In this document: one piece after another, positions 32,946 through 41,769 of the stretch
Position numbering within the stretch: position 1 is the stretch's first letter
Layout of the letters: every line of letters starts with the position of its first letter
Assembly (NCBI GenBank): GCA_022825135.1
Contig: JAJDYN010000023.1
Coordinates: forward strand, 1 to 64,000
Length of the DNA stretch: 64,000 bases
Direction of reading: 5' to 3'
Source of the DNA: Gemmatimonadota bacterium
GTDB taxonomy: Bacteria; Gemmatimonadota; Gemmatimonadetes; Longimicrobiales; Gaopeijiaceae
The notes under the pieces: model-generated
Databases searched by the model: none
What the model was told of the DNA's origin: nothing
The model's input: the letters and a program-made list of their open reading frames with translations, nothing else
Made by a program: the position numbers and the translations under genes

Positions 32946-34544
32946 ATGGGAACTGCTGTTGACGCTCCGCTCCGCCGTGTGCTGAGCCTTCTGCTCGTGT
33001 TGACCGCGAGCGCGTGTTCGTCCGGCGGTGCCCCGGAATTCGATGTCATCCTGCGCGGCGGCACCCTGCAGGCCGTGGGGGACGAACCCGAGTTCGTCAC
33101 GGACCTGGCACTGCGAGGAGACCGGATCGCGGCGATGGGCGATCTCGCCGGCTACACTGCGCGCGACACCCTGGACATCGCCGGTCTCCACGTCTCCGCA
33201 GGCTTCATCGACGTTCATTCGCACGCGGGCTCGGGACTCGACACGCAAGACCGCAGCCATGCCGAGCCCCTGCTGGCGCAGGGAATCACGACGGTGGTGG
33301 TGAACCCCGACGGCGGAGGACTGGTCGACCTGGCCATGCAACGGGCGGTGCTGCTCGAAGACGGGCTCGGGGTCAACGTGGCGCAGCTGGTGCCCCACGG
33401 ATCGGTGCGCAGGGCGGTGCTGGGGATGGAGGATCGGCTACCGGGCCCCGACGAACTGGAGGAGATGAAGGCGCTGGTGCGGGCCGGCATGGAGGAAGGG
33501 GCCTTCGGCATGTCGTCCGGTCCGTTCTACGCCCCCGGAAGCTACTCGGACACCGATGAGCTGACGGCCCTCGCCAGGGTCGCGGCCGAGTACGGCGGGG
33601 TCTACACCAGCCACATCCGCGACGAGTCCGACTACACCATCGGGCTGGTGGCGTCGGTGGAGGAAGTGATTACGGTGGCGCGCTCGGCGGGACTGCCGGC
33701 GGTGGTGACCCACATCAAGGCGCTGGGACCGCCGGTGTGGGGCAAGTCGGCGGAGGTGATCGCCGCCATCGAGGCCGCCCGCGCCGAGGGCGTCCAGGTG
33801 TACGCCGACCAGTACCCGTACGAGGCATCCTCGACCGGGCTCTCGGCGGCGCTTCTGCCTCGATGGGCACAGGCGGGGGGATCGGACTCGCTGATGGCCC
33901 GTGTCGCCGATCCCGCCACCCGCGCACGCATCCGCGAAGAAATGGAAGCCAATCTCGCACGCCGCGGAGGAGCCGATCGCCTCCAGTTCCGGCGCTTCCG
34001 CCCGGATCCCTCGATCGAGGGCCGCACTCTGGAGGATGTCGCCGTCGCCCGCTCCCTCCATCCTCTGGACGCGGCTCTGGAGCTGATCGTCGAGGGCGGC
34101 GCCTCGGTGGTCTCCTTCAACATGAACGATGACGACATCACCGCCTTCATGACCCGGCCCTGGACCATGACCGCGTCCGACGGCGCGCTGCCGGAGTGGC
34201 AGGTCGGCGTACCGCATCCCCGCGCCTACGGCACCTTCGCACGCAAGCTGCGCAAGTACGTGGTGGAGGACGGAACCGTGAGCCTGAAGGCGGCCATCCG
34301 CAGCATGACGTCGCTTCCCGCGGATGTCTTCGGTCTGGAAGGTCGGGGGAGGCTGGTCATGGGAGCGGTCGCGGACATCGTGGTCTTCGACCTGGAGGAG
34401 GTCCGGGACCTCGCCACCTACACGGACCCGCACCAATTGTCGAAGGGTATGGTGCACGTTTTCGTAAACGGCACGGCGGCCATCCGCGACGGCGCCTTTA
34501 CCGGCGAGCGCGCGGGGCGCGTCCTCAGGCAGACGGGTCGCTAG
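32946..34544 (+). CDS. D-aminoacylase / N-acyl-D-amino-acid deacylase-like lipoprotein
   Basis: A 532-residue amidohydrolase-superfamily enzyme, exported (signal about 1-24, lipobox TASAC). Zinc-binding HxH is in [11 protein letters not shown]; later ligands are likely in YTSHIRDE and VVTHIKALG, and the terminal Asp in the SFNMNDDDI region. The C-terminal sandwich ([23 protein letters not shown]) completes the fold. The family removes acyl groups from D-amino acids; related enzymes hydrolyse dihydropyrimidines or isoaspartyl peptides, so the substrate is open. Downstream of gamma-glutamyltransferase on the same strand, 36 bp apart. Confidence 0.85.
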   Translation: MGTAVDAPLRRVLSLLLVLTASACSSGGAPEFDVILRGGTLQAVGDEPEFVTDLALRGDRIAAMGDLAGYTARDTLDIAGLHVSAGFIDVHSHAGSGLDTQDRSHAEPLLAQGITTVVVNPDGGGLVDLAMQRAVLLEDGLGVNVAQLVPHGSVRRAVLGMEDRLPGPDELEEMKALVRAGMEEGAFGMSSGPFYAPGSYSDTDELTALARVAAEYGGVYTSHIRDESDYTIGLVASVEEVITVARSAGLPAVVTHIKALGPPVWGKSAEVIAAIEAARAEGVQVYADQYPYEASSTGLSAALLPRWAQAGGSDSLMARVADPATRARIREEMEANLARRGGADRLQFRRFRPDPSIEGRTLEDVAVARSLHPLDAALELIVEGGASVVSFNMNDDDITAFMTRPWTMTASDGALPEWQVGVPHPRAYGTFARKLRKYVVEDGTVSLKAAIRSMTSLPADVFGLEGRGRLVMGAVADIVVFDLEEVRDLATYTDPHQLSKGMVHVFVNGTAAIRDGAFTGERAGRVLRQTGR

Positions 34545-34607
34545 AGGTCTCGCCGGGCTTCGCGCATCCGTCATTCCCGTACGTCGTTCCGGCAAATCCG
34601 ACCCGGC

Positions 34608-36437
34608 ATGAAGGTCCGCAACGTCGCAATCATCGCCCATGTCGATCATGGGAAGACCACGCTCGTGGACCAGATGCTCCGCCAGGCGGGGGTGTTCCGC
34701 GAAAACCAGCACGTGCGCGAGCGCGTGATGGACTCCAATCCGCTGGAGCGGGAGCGGGGCATCACGATCCTCTCCAAGAACACTTCCGTGCACTGGGGCG
34801 AGTTCAAGATCAACATCGTGGACACTCCGGGCCACGCCGACTTCGGAGGCGAGGTCGAGCGCATCCTGCGCATGGTGGACGGGGTGCTGATCCTGGTCGA
34901 CGCCGCGGAGGGGCCGATGCCCCAGACCCGGTTCGTGACCGCCAAGGCCCTCGAGCTGGGACACGCTCCGGTGGTGGTCATCAACAAGGCCGAGCGGCCG
35001 GACGCGCGCGCCGAAGAGGTCCACGACGAGGTGCTGGAGCTTTTCATGGACCTCGAGGCCTCCGACGAGCAGCTCGACGCGCCCTTCCTGTACGCTTCGG
35101 GTCGGGAGGGATGGGCGACGCCGGAAGCCGACGGCCCGGGCGCCGATCTCGCGCCGCTGTTCGCGGCCGTCGTGGATCACGTGCCCGCTCCGCCCGTGGA
35201 ACCGGCGGGGCCCTTCCAGATGCTGGTCTCGACGCTGGACTACTCCTCCTATGTCGGACGCATCGCGATCGGCCGCGTCGAGCGCGGACGCATCCGGCCC
35301 GGCCAGGAGGTGGCGCTGCTGCCCATGGGCGCGGCGGGCATGGTCGAGGAGGATGACGCGGCCCGCTCGCGCGCGCTCAAGGTGTATGGTTTCGACGGTC
35401 TGGAGCGGGTGGACATCGCGGAAGCCGGCGCCGGGGACATCGTGGCGGTGGCGGGCGTCCCGGGTGTCGAGATCGGCAGCACCCTGGCCGATCCGGAGCA
35501 CCTCGAGCGCCTGAAGGGCATCGCCGTCGAGCGGCCCACGATTTCGGTCGACTTCCTCGTCAACGACTCGCCCTTTTCGGGCGCGGGGAAGTACGTGACC
35601 ACGCGCCAGCTCCGCGAGCGGCTCTTCCGGGAGATGGAGCGCAACGTGGCTCTGAAGGTGGAGGCTACCGAACATCCGGATACCTTCCGGGTCGCCGGGC
35701 GGGGCGAGCTGCACCTGTCCATCCTCATGGAGACCATGCGCCGCGAGGGCTACGAGTTCCAGGTCTCCCGCCCGCGCGTGCTCACGCGCGAGAGTTCCGC
35801 CGGCGAGCTTCTGGAGCCGTACGAGGAGCTGGTGGCGGAGGTGCCCGAATCCCGTGTGGGCACGGTAATCGAGAAGCTGGGCGCGCGGCGGGGCGAGATG
35901 CTGGAGATGAGACCGACGGGCCGGGGGCCGATCCGGCTGCGCTTCCGGATTCCGGCGCGCGGCCTGTTCGGCTATCGGACCGAGTTTCTCACCGACACCC
36001 GCGGGGACGGGGTGATGCACCATCGCTTCCTGGAGTACGGGCGCTGGGCGGGGGCGCTGCCCGGACGGGAGCGCGGCGCGGTGGTGGCCGACCGCCGGGG
36101 CGTCGCGGTGGCGTACGCCATCTTCGGCCTGCAGGAGCGCGCCACCTTCTTCCTGGGACCCGGAGCCCCGGTCTATGAAGGCATGGTCGTGGGCGTGTAC
36201 GCCCGCGCGGGCGACCTGGACGTCAACATGTGCAAGGGAAAGAAGCTCACCAACATCCGGGCGGCGGCGGCGGACGACAACATCCGTCTGGAGTCACCGC
36301 GCATCATGACGCTGGAATCCGCCCTGGAGTTCATCGCGGACGACGAACTCATCGAGGTCACTCCTGAAGCGATCCGTCTGCGCAAGCGAATCCTCGAAGC
36401 CGGTGCCCGCCGCAAGGCGGCGCGCCGCAGAAGATGA
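34608..36437 (+). CDS. typA: TypA/BipA ribosome-associated GTPase
   Basis: A 609-residue translational GTPase that binds the 70S ribosome and supports 50S assembly and stress responses. G1 is [10 protein letters not shown]2 is RGITI, G3 is [14 protein letters not shown] and the C-terminal part carries EF-G-like domains III and V ([43 protein letters not shown]) and the BipA-specific terminal domain ([18 protein letters not shown]). G4 reads NKAE (126-129) where NKxD is expected; E. coli BipA has NKVD. This could alter guanine recognition or be a lineage quirk. The class V aminotransferase gene begins 4 bp later. Confidence 0.96.
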   Translation: MKVRNVAIIAHVDHGKTTLVDQMLRQAGVFRENQHVRERVMDSNPLERERGITILSKNTSVHWGEFKINIVDTPGHADFGGEVERILRMVDGVLILVDAAEGPMPQTRFVTAKALELGHAPVVVINKAERPDARAEEVHDEVLELFMDLEASDEQLDAPFLYASGREGWATPEADGPGADLAPLFAAVVDHVPAPPVEPAGPFQMLVSTLDYSSYVGRIAIGRVERGRIRPGQEVALLPMGAAGMVEEDDAARSRALKVYGFDGLERVDIAEAGAGDIVAVAGVPGVEIGSTLADPEHLERLKGIAVERPTISVDFLVNDSPFSGAGKYVTTRQLRERLFREMERNVALKVEATEHPDTFRVAGRGELHLSILMETMRREGYEFQVSRPRVLTRESSAGELLEPYEELVAEVPESRVGTVIEKLGARRGEMLEMRPTGRGPIRLRFRIPARGLFGYRTEFLTDTRGDGVMHHRFLEYGRWAGALPGRERGAVVADRRGVAVAYAIFGLQERATFFLGPGAPVYEGMVVGVYARAGDLDVNMCKGKKLTNIRAAAADDNIRLESPRIMTLESALEFIADDELIEVTPEAIRLRKRILEAGARRKAARRRR

Positions 36438-36441
36438 GACC

Positions 36442-37605
36442 ATGACCGACAATTCGACGGCGTGCAGCGGACCGGACGCGGAGAACGGGTTCGGCCGCTT
36501 CTTTCTGCCCGGTCCCACCGAGGTGCGGCCTGCGGTGCTGGCGGCGCAGAAGCGGGCGCTGATCGGGCACCGCGGCGAACCCGTCAACGCGCTCATGAGG
36601 GAGATTCAGCCCGGTTTGCGCGCGGTGTTCGGCACGGCGCGGCCCGTGCTGGTGTCCACGTCCTCCGCGACCGGCCTCATGGAGGCGGCGGTGCGCAACG
36701 GCGCCCGGGAGTGCGTGTTGTCGCTCGTGAACGGGGCGTTCTCCGAGCGCTTCGCCCGCATCGCGCGCGCCTGCGGGTTCGATGTGGATGTGCTGGAGGT
36801 GCCCTGGGGCGCCGTGCACGATCCGGACTTCCTCCGGGCCCGCCTGCGCGAGAGGCGCTACGACGCCGTGACCATGGTGCATTCCGAAACCTCCACCGGA
36901 GCCCTCAACCCGATCGCCGAGCTGGCGGCGACGGTGCGGGAGTTCCCGGCTACGCTGGTGCTGGTCGACGCGGTCACCAGCGCGGGAGGCGCCCCGGTGC
37001 AGGCGGACGACCGGGGCCTCGATTTCGTGCTTTCCGGTTCCCAGAAGGCGATGGCGCTGCCCCCGGGACTGGCGTTCGGCGTCGCTTCCGAACGCATGCT
37101 GGAGCGATCCGCGAGCGCGGCGCGCAAGGGCGTCTACTTCGACCTTGTCGCGTTCTACAGCGCCCTGGCGAAGGAACAGACGCCGAATACGCCCGCGGTG
37201 ACGCTGATGTACTCCCTGGCGGAGCAGCTGCGCCACATCTCCGCGGAGGGCCTGGAGAGACGCTGGGGGCGCCACTCGGCGATGGCGCGAAGGTGCGCCG
37301 ATTGGGCGGACGCGTCGGGAGAGCGCATCGGCGCGGGGCTGTCGGTGCTCGCGCCTGACGGTTTTCGTTCGCCCACCGTGACCTGTCTGCTTCTGCCCCC
37401 CGGGCGGACCGGCCCGGAGGTCGCTCGGGCGATGAAGGAGCGGGGGTTCGTAATCGGCGCGGGGTACGGCAGACTCAAGCCGCGGTCGGTGCGCATCGGC
37501 CACATGGGAGACCACACGGTGGAGGAACTGGATCGGGTGCTGGAAGCGCTGGAGGAGGTCCTGCGGGCAGCGCCGGGGCAGCGGCTTGACGGAGGAAGGC
37601 GATGA
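36442..37605 (+). CDS. Class V aminotransferase, probable phosphoserine aminotransferase
   Basis: A 387-residue PLP enzyme of fold-type I, class V. It has the entry LPGPTEVRPAVLAAQ, HSETSTGALNP, LVDAVTSAGGAPVQADDRGLD and the Schiff-base lysine in SGSQKAMALPPGL. It resembles alanine-glyoxylate/serine-pyruvate aminotransferases, and in several lineages such an enzyme replaces SerC. The next gene is serA, with ATG overlapping this stop by 4 nt, which makes a phosphoserine aminotransferase the best inference: glutamate + 3-phosphohydroxypyruvate to phosphoserine. ATG 36442 is chosen over the upstream in-frame codon, which overlaps typA. Confidence 0.85.
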   Translation: MTDNSTACSGPDAENGFGRFFLPGPTEVRPAVLAAQKRALIGHRGEPVNALMREIQPGLRAVFGTARPVLVSTSSATGLMEAAVRNGARECVLSLVNGAFSERFARIARACGFDVDVLEVPWGAVHDPDFLRARLRERRYDAVTMVHSETSTGALNPIAELAATVREFPATLVLVDAVTSAGGAPVQADDRGLDFVLSGSQKAMALPPGLAFGVASERMLERSASAARKGVYFDLVAFYSALAKEQTPNTPAVTLMYSLAEQLRHISAEGLERRWGRHSAMARRCADWADASGERIGAGLSVLAPDGFRSPTVTCLLLPPGRTGPEVARAMKERGFVIGAGYGRLKPRSVRIGHMGDHTVEELDRVLEALEEVLRAAPGQRLDGGRR

Positions 37606-39209
37606 GCGGGCGCGGCCGGCGATACGTGGTCGGCGTTGCCGACAAGGTCGCCCCCTCCGGGCTTGGCGCGCTTACCGGCGACGGGCGCTTCGAGGTGCGC
37701 TGGCTGGCGGAGCGCCCGCCGGCGGAGAAGGAAGAGGCGATGACCGGAGCGGACGCCATTATCGTCCGCAGCGCCACCCGGATCAGCCGGGAACTGATCG
37801 AAGCCGCCTCCAGCCTGAAAGTCATCGGGCGGGCGGGGGCCGGCGTCGACAACATCGACCTCGACGCCGCCACCGAGCGCGGCATCCCGGTGCTGAACGC
37901 GCCGGCGGGCAACAGCGTCTCCGCCGCGGAGCTCACCTTTGCGCTCATTCTGGCGCTGGCGCGCAGGGTCGTCGCCGCGGACCGGTCGGTGCGCGAGATG
38001 ACATGGAAGATGCCGGAACTCGCCGGGGTGGAGCTCAACCGCAAGACGCTCGGGCTGGTAGGGGCCGGACGGATCGGCGGGGAAGTGGCGCGCCGCGCCC
38101 GGGCCTTCGGCATGAAAGTGCTGGTCTACGATCCCTACCTGCCGGCAACCCGCGCCGCGGAGCTGGACGCGGAGCCGAGCGGCCTCGACCACGTGATCGG
38201 CCAGGCGGACTTCCTCAGCCTCCATGTGCCCCTCACCCCCTCCACCACCTCCATGATCGGGGCGAAGCAACTGCGCCGCATGAAGCCGTCGGCCTACCTC
38301 GTCAACGCGGCCCGCGGCGGGGTGGTGGACGAAGACGCGCTCGCCCGCGCTTTGCGGGAGCGATGGTTGGCGGGCGCCGCACTGGATGTCTTCCGCCAGG
38401 AGCCGCTTCCGGCGTCCAGTCCCCTCCTGGGGAGCCCGAATTTGATCCTCAGTCCCCACCTGGGGGCCTCCACCGCGGAGGCCCAGGAGCTGGTGGCGTC
38501 CGAGATCGCGTCGGCCGTGCGGGGAGCGCTGCTCGACGGCGATCTCTCCCGGGCCGTGAATGCGCCAGGCATCGATGGGGCGACGCTGCGCAAGCTGCGT
38601 CCCCTGCTCGAGCTGGGAACCCGGATGGGGCGTCTCGCGTGCGCGCTCGCCTCCGGGGGAATCCGCGGGGTGCACGTGCGCTATAGCGGCGGCTCGGAGG
38701 AGGCCCCCGGCCCGCTCACCGCGGCGGTGCTGTGCGGACTTCTGGAGGACATCGTCGGGGGCGCGCGCGTGAACGCCGTCAATGCGGCCCGCCTCGCCGA
38801 GGCGCGCGGGATGAGGGTGGTGACGGCGCGCGCGACACGGCACCCGGACTACTCCGAGTACCTGGTCACGGAAGTCGTTACGGAGGAGGGACGGTTGAGG
38901 GTGGCCGGAGCCCTGCTGGACGGCACCCACCCGCGCATCGTGGGCATCGGCGACTTCTCCATCGACCTGGTGCCGAGCGGGTCCATCGTCATCGTGCGCA
39001 ATCAGGACAAGCCCGGGGTGATCGCCGGGGTGGGCACGGTGCTGGCTTCGATGGGCTTCAACATCGCCGGATACCACCAGGCCCGCCTCGAGCCGGGCGG
39101 GGACGCCATGGCGGCGGTGTCGGTGGATGGCGAGATCACGCAGGAGCTGCTCGAGCGCCTGCGCGAGCTGGACCAGATCTCCTACGTCAAGGCGGCCCGC
39201 CTCGGATAG
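37602..39209 (+). CDS. serA: D-3-phosphoglycerate dehydrogenase
   Basis: A 535-residue enzyme for the first step of serine synthesis, 3-phosphoglycerate to 3-phosphohydroxypyruvate with NAD. Substrate-binding halves flank a Rossmann domain with GAGRIGGEVARRARAFGMKV; active-site residues are recognisable in RSATRISRELIEAASSLKVIGRAGAGVDNIDLD and NAARGGVVDEDAL, and the catalytic His region in LSPHLGASTAEAQ. The C-terminal domains are the intervening ASB domain and an ACT domain (IVRNQDKPGVIAGVGTVLASMGFNI) for serine feedback. Overlaps the aminotransferase stop by 4 nt, so the pair is translationally coupled. Confidence 0.95.
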   Translation: MSGRGRRYVVGVADKVAPSGLGALTGDGRFEVRWLAERPPAEKEEAMTGADAIIVRSATRISRELIEAASSLKVIGRAGAGVDNIDLDAATERGIPVLNAPAGNSVSAAELTFALILALARRVVAADRSVREMTWKMPELAGVELNRKTLGLVGAGRIGGEVARRARAFGMKVLVYDPYLPATRAAELDAEPSGLDHVIGQADFLSLHVPLTPSTTSMIGAKQLRRMKPSAYLVNAARGGVVDEDALARALRERWLAGAALDVFRQEPLPASSPLLGSPNLILSPHLGASTAEAQELVASEIASAVRGALLDGDLSRAVNAPGIDGATLRKLRPLLELGTRMGRLACALASGGIRGVHVRYSGGSEEAPGPLTAAVLCGLLEDIVGGARVNAVNAARLAEARGMRVVTARATRHPDYSEYLVTEVVTEEGRLRVAGALLDGTHPRIVGIGDFSIDLVPSGSIVIVRNQDKPGVIAGVGTVLASMGFNIAGYHQARLEPGGDAMAAVSVDGEITQELLERLRELDQISYVKAARLG

Positions 39210-39314
39210 GGGCCGGCAGACCCCGGCGACGGCACGTCCCGGCAACGCGGGCGGCCCACGCGCCGCCGAGCGGCCAGGGCCCACGGCGGGCTGGGTTGGG
39301 CTGCCGGACTGCCC

Positions 39315-40571
39315 CTACGGGATGACGTTGTAACGGCGCAGCACTTCGAGGGTTTCGTCGATGGGCAGGGCCTCGGCCGTGTTTCCCATTCCCGATACGG
39401 TGGTGGCTTTGAAGAGCGAGTTGTAGACGGCCTCCTCGGTGGCTTCCACCGTGGCCAGGAAGAGCGAGGACATGCGGTTGTTGGCGACCTCCTCCACGGC
39501 CAGCACCTCCTCCGCGCCCCGGCGCGCCCCGGCCGCGGTCGAGAAGGCGATCACGTAGTCCCCCGAGCCGTTGCCGGCGAACGATCCGGTGCGCGCCAGC
39601 CCCATCATCGCCCGCCGCGCCACGCGCTCGAGCTTGAGGGGCGAAAGGGGCGCGTCCGTCGCCACCACCATCATGATGGATCCCTGTCCTTCGTCTCCGT
39701 TATCCTGCCCTTCGTCCCGGCCCGCCTCCGCCGGAGCGTCGGCGCCCGGGGCCGTCCCCTGAAACGAGTAGCGCCCCAGCTCGCGCCCCACCGGCGCTCC
39801 CGCGATGGTGAGGATGCCGCCGAAGTTGGACTGCACCAGCACCCCCACCGTGTAGCCGCCCAGCTCGTCGGGCACCACCCGGCTGCTGGTGCCGATGCCC
39901 CCCTTCCAGCCGAAGGCGCGGGTCCCGGTGCCCGCCCCCACCGACCCCTCGTCGACCGGGCCGGTGCGGGCCGACGCGAGCGCCGCGCGCACGTGCCCGG
40001 GAGTGATGGGCCGCGAGCGGATGTCGTTGAGACCGCCGTCGTTGGTCTCGCCCACGACCGGGTTGATCGAGCGCACTCCCTCCATCCCTTCCCGCGCCAG
40101 CATCCACTCCGTGAGGGCGTCCGCCGCCTTCCACACGCACAGCGTGCAGGTGAGAAGGATGGGGGTCTCCAGTTCCCCCAGCTCCCGCACCTGGGTCACG
40201 CCCAGCAGCTTGCCGAAGCCGTTGCCGACGTGCAGCGCGGCCGGCACCCGGTCGCGGAAGACGTTGCCTCCGTGCGGGCGGATGGCCGTCACTCCTGTGC
40301 GCACGCGGTCGCCCTCGCGCACCGTGGCGTGCCCGACCAGCACGCCCTCCACGTCCGTGATCGCGTTGTAGGGGCCCGGAGCGAAGATCCCGGACGCGAC
40401 CCCGACGTCGCGCGCCCGGGGGCGGGGCCGTTCCTGCGCGGAAGCCGGGGCGGCGACCGGGCCGAGACCCGCGATGACCAGCGCGGCCGCGGTGACGAGT
40501 CGCCGGGCTCGAACGGTGGGGCGACGGCTTCGCATGGCGTGAGACCGGAGAGGCGAAGAAGGGACGTTCAT
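39315..40571 (-). CDS. Secreted P1-family peptidase (DmpA / L-aminopeptidase-D-esterase type)
   Basis: A 418-residue exported Ntn-type peptidase. A signal region with basic N-part then TAAALVIAGLGPVAAPASA ends near residue 46. Family motifs: ITDVEGVLVGHATV, GVTAIRPHGGNVF, NGFGKLLGVTQV, VVGETNDGGLNDI, GTGTRAFGWKGGIGTSSR and TVGVLVQSNFGG, the last providing the autoprocessing site with the nucleophilic Ser (VQ-SNFG). A Gly/Asp-rich insert follows. The enzyme cleaves N-terminal residues, including D-amino acids or beta-peptides. GGAG lies 8 nt before the ATG. Tandem palindromes at 40634-40682 lie in its promoter region. Confidence 0.88.
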   Translation of the reverse strand: MNVPSSPLRSHAMRSRRPTVRARRLVTAAALVIAGLGPVAAPASAQERPRPRARDVGVASGIFAPGPYNAITDVEGVLVGHATVREGDRVRTGVTAIRPHGGNVFRDRVPAALHVGNGFGKLLGVTQVRELGELETPILLTCTLCVWKAADALTEWMLAREGMEGVRSINPVVGETNDGGLNDIRSRPITPGHVRAALASARTGPVDEGSVGAGTGTRAFGWKGGIGTSSRVVPDELGGYTVGVLVQSNFGGILTIAGAPVGRELGRYSFQGTAPGADAPAEAGRDEGQDNGDEGQGSIMMVVATDAPLSPLKLERVARRAMMGLARTGSFAGNGSGDYVIAFSTAAGARRGAEEVLAVEEVANNRMSSLFLATVEATEEAVYNSLFKATTVSGMGNTAEALPIDETLEVLRRYNVIP

Positions 40572-40633
40572 GGTCGCGCTCCAGTGCGGGGATCGGCCCC
40601 TCTGACCCTGTGCCTGACGGGCCTCTGCAGAGT

Positions 40634-40682
40634 GTTGCATTTCCACAAATGCAACAAGGCGTTGCTTTCCCGGGAATGCAAC
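40634..40682. promoter_or_regulatory. Two tandem 22-bp palindromes, candidate operator
   Basis: Site 1 (40634-40655): arms GTTGCATTT and AAATGCAAC, perfect 9 bp with a 4-nt centre. Site 2 (40661-40682): arms GTTGCTTT and AATGCAAC around CCGGG-type centre, with one mismatched pair. Centres are 27 bp apart, so a dimeric repressor could bind similar but not identical helical faces. They are AT-rich islands in GC-rich DNA, about 60-110 bp before the P1 peptidase ATG on the same strand, and downstream of ctaB. The cognate regulator is unknown. Confidence 0.6.
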
Positions 40683-40783
40683 ACTGTACGGAGGGGTGCG
40701 CCGCGACGAACAGACCACGGGCCGCTCACCGTCGAGACCGTCCGCATCTCTCCCGCCGCATGCGCCACGGCTTCTGCGCGGAT

Positions 40784-41668
40784 TCAACCACGGAATGCCA
40801 GGGTATCCACGATCAGCAGCACCAGCAGGCAGGGCTGATAGAGCAGGGTGCCCAGGAAGACGCGGCGCGCCCGACGGTCCGTTAGGCGCCCCGCTGCCGC
40901 GAACGTCACTGCCAGAAGCGCGATGCCCGCCACCAATGCGCCGGCGGCGTACACGATGCCGGTAAGGTCGAGCAAAACGGGCCCGAGACTCACCGGAAGC
41001 AGCGCGGCGGCGGCCGCCAGCATGCGCAGGCTGAGGAGGCGTCCGTGCTCGTCGCCCGGAGGCGCCATGACGATGCCCGCGCGGGCGTAGTCCTCGCGGC
41101 AGATCCACGCCAGCGCGAGGATGTGCGGAAGCTGCCATATGAAGAAGACCCCGAACACCGCGAGCGCCTGCACCGACAAACTGCCCGCTGCCGCACTCCA
41201 GCCCACCAGCACGGGAAGCGCGCCGGGAAACGCGCCCACCAGGCTCGCGAGCGACGTCCGCGTCTTGAGCGGCGTGTACACCAGCACGTAGAGGGCGCTC
41301 GAGAGCAGGGCGAGCACGGCGGGGAGCCATCCGGCGGCGTTCCACAGGTAGAGGGCCCCGGCCACGGTAAGCAGGAGCCCGAAATCGCGAGCCTCGCGCG
41401 GAGTGACGCGCCCCGACGGGATGGGGCGGGCGCGGGTGCGCGACATGAGCGCGTCTTCGCGGCGCTCCGCGTACTGGTTGAGCGCCAGCGCGCCGCCCGT
41501 GACCAATCCGGTACCCAGCGCCGTGTGGAGGATCAGGAGAACCCCGAGGGCGCCGCCGACCGCGATGTAGCAGGACACCCCGGTCAGGGTCATCACGAAA
41601 CAGGCGATCCCCGGCTTGGTCAGTTCGAGGTACGCGCCGGGGCCGCGCGGACCGGTCGTGGAGTTCAT
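40784..41668 (-). CDS. ctaB: Protoheme IX farnesyltransferase (haem O synthase)
   Basis: A 294-residue UbiA-family prenyltransferase converting haem B to haem O for cytochrome oxidases. Signature NQYAERREDALMSRTRARPIPSG near residue 65 carries the Asp-rich prenyl diphosphate site, and YTPLKTRTSLASLVGAFPGALP is the second conserved loop. Eight or nine transmembrane helices are evident from hydrophobicity (for example LLLTVAGALYLWNAAGWLPAVLALLSSALYVLVY). ATG 41668 begins directly before the first TM. Unusually, no cox genes are next to it; upstream is the divergent GWxTD gene. Confidence 0.95.
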   Translation of the reverse strand: MNSTTGPRGPGAYLELTKPGIACFVMTLTGVSCYIAVGGALGVLLILHTALGTGLVTGGALALNQYAERREDALMSRTRARPIPSGRVTPREARDFGLLLTVAGALYLWNAAGWLPAVLALLSSALYVLVYTPLKTRTSLASLVGAFPGALPVLVGWSAAAGSLSVQALAVFGVFFIWQLPHILALAWICREDYARAGIVMAPPGDEHGRLLSLRMLAAAAALLPVSLGPVLLDLTGIVYAAGALVAGIALLAVTFAAAGRLTDRRARRVFLGTLLYQPCLLVLLIVDTLAFRG

Positions 41669-41769
41669 GTGCTCGGTGCTCGGCGACCGTAAGGGGTTTG
41701 GAGGCGGCAAGTTGCCGGGGGTCGCGGGTACACGCAAGTTCCGCGTGTCTCGTCGCACCTGATTCCCGG

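Noticed and set aside
33438..36023. Minus-strand 861-aa open frame opposite the D-aminoacylase-like and typA genes
   Set aside because: Antisense of two well-supported genes; no recognisable motif.
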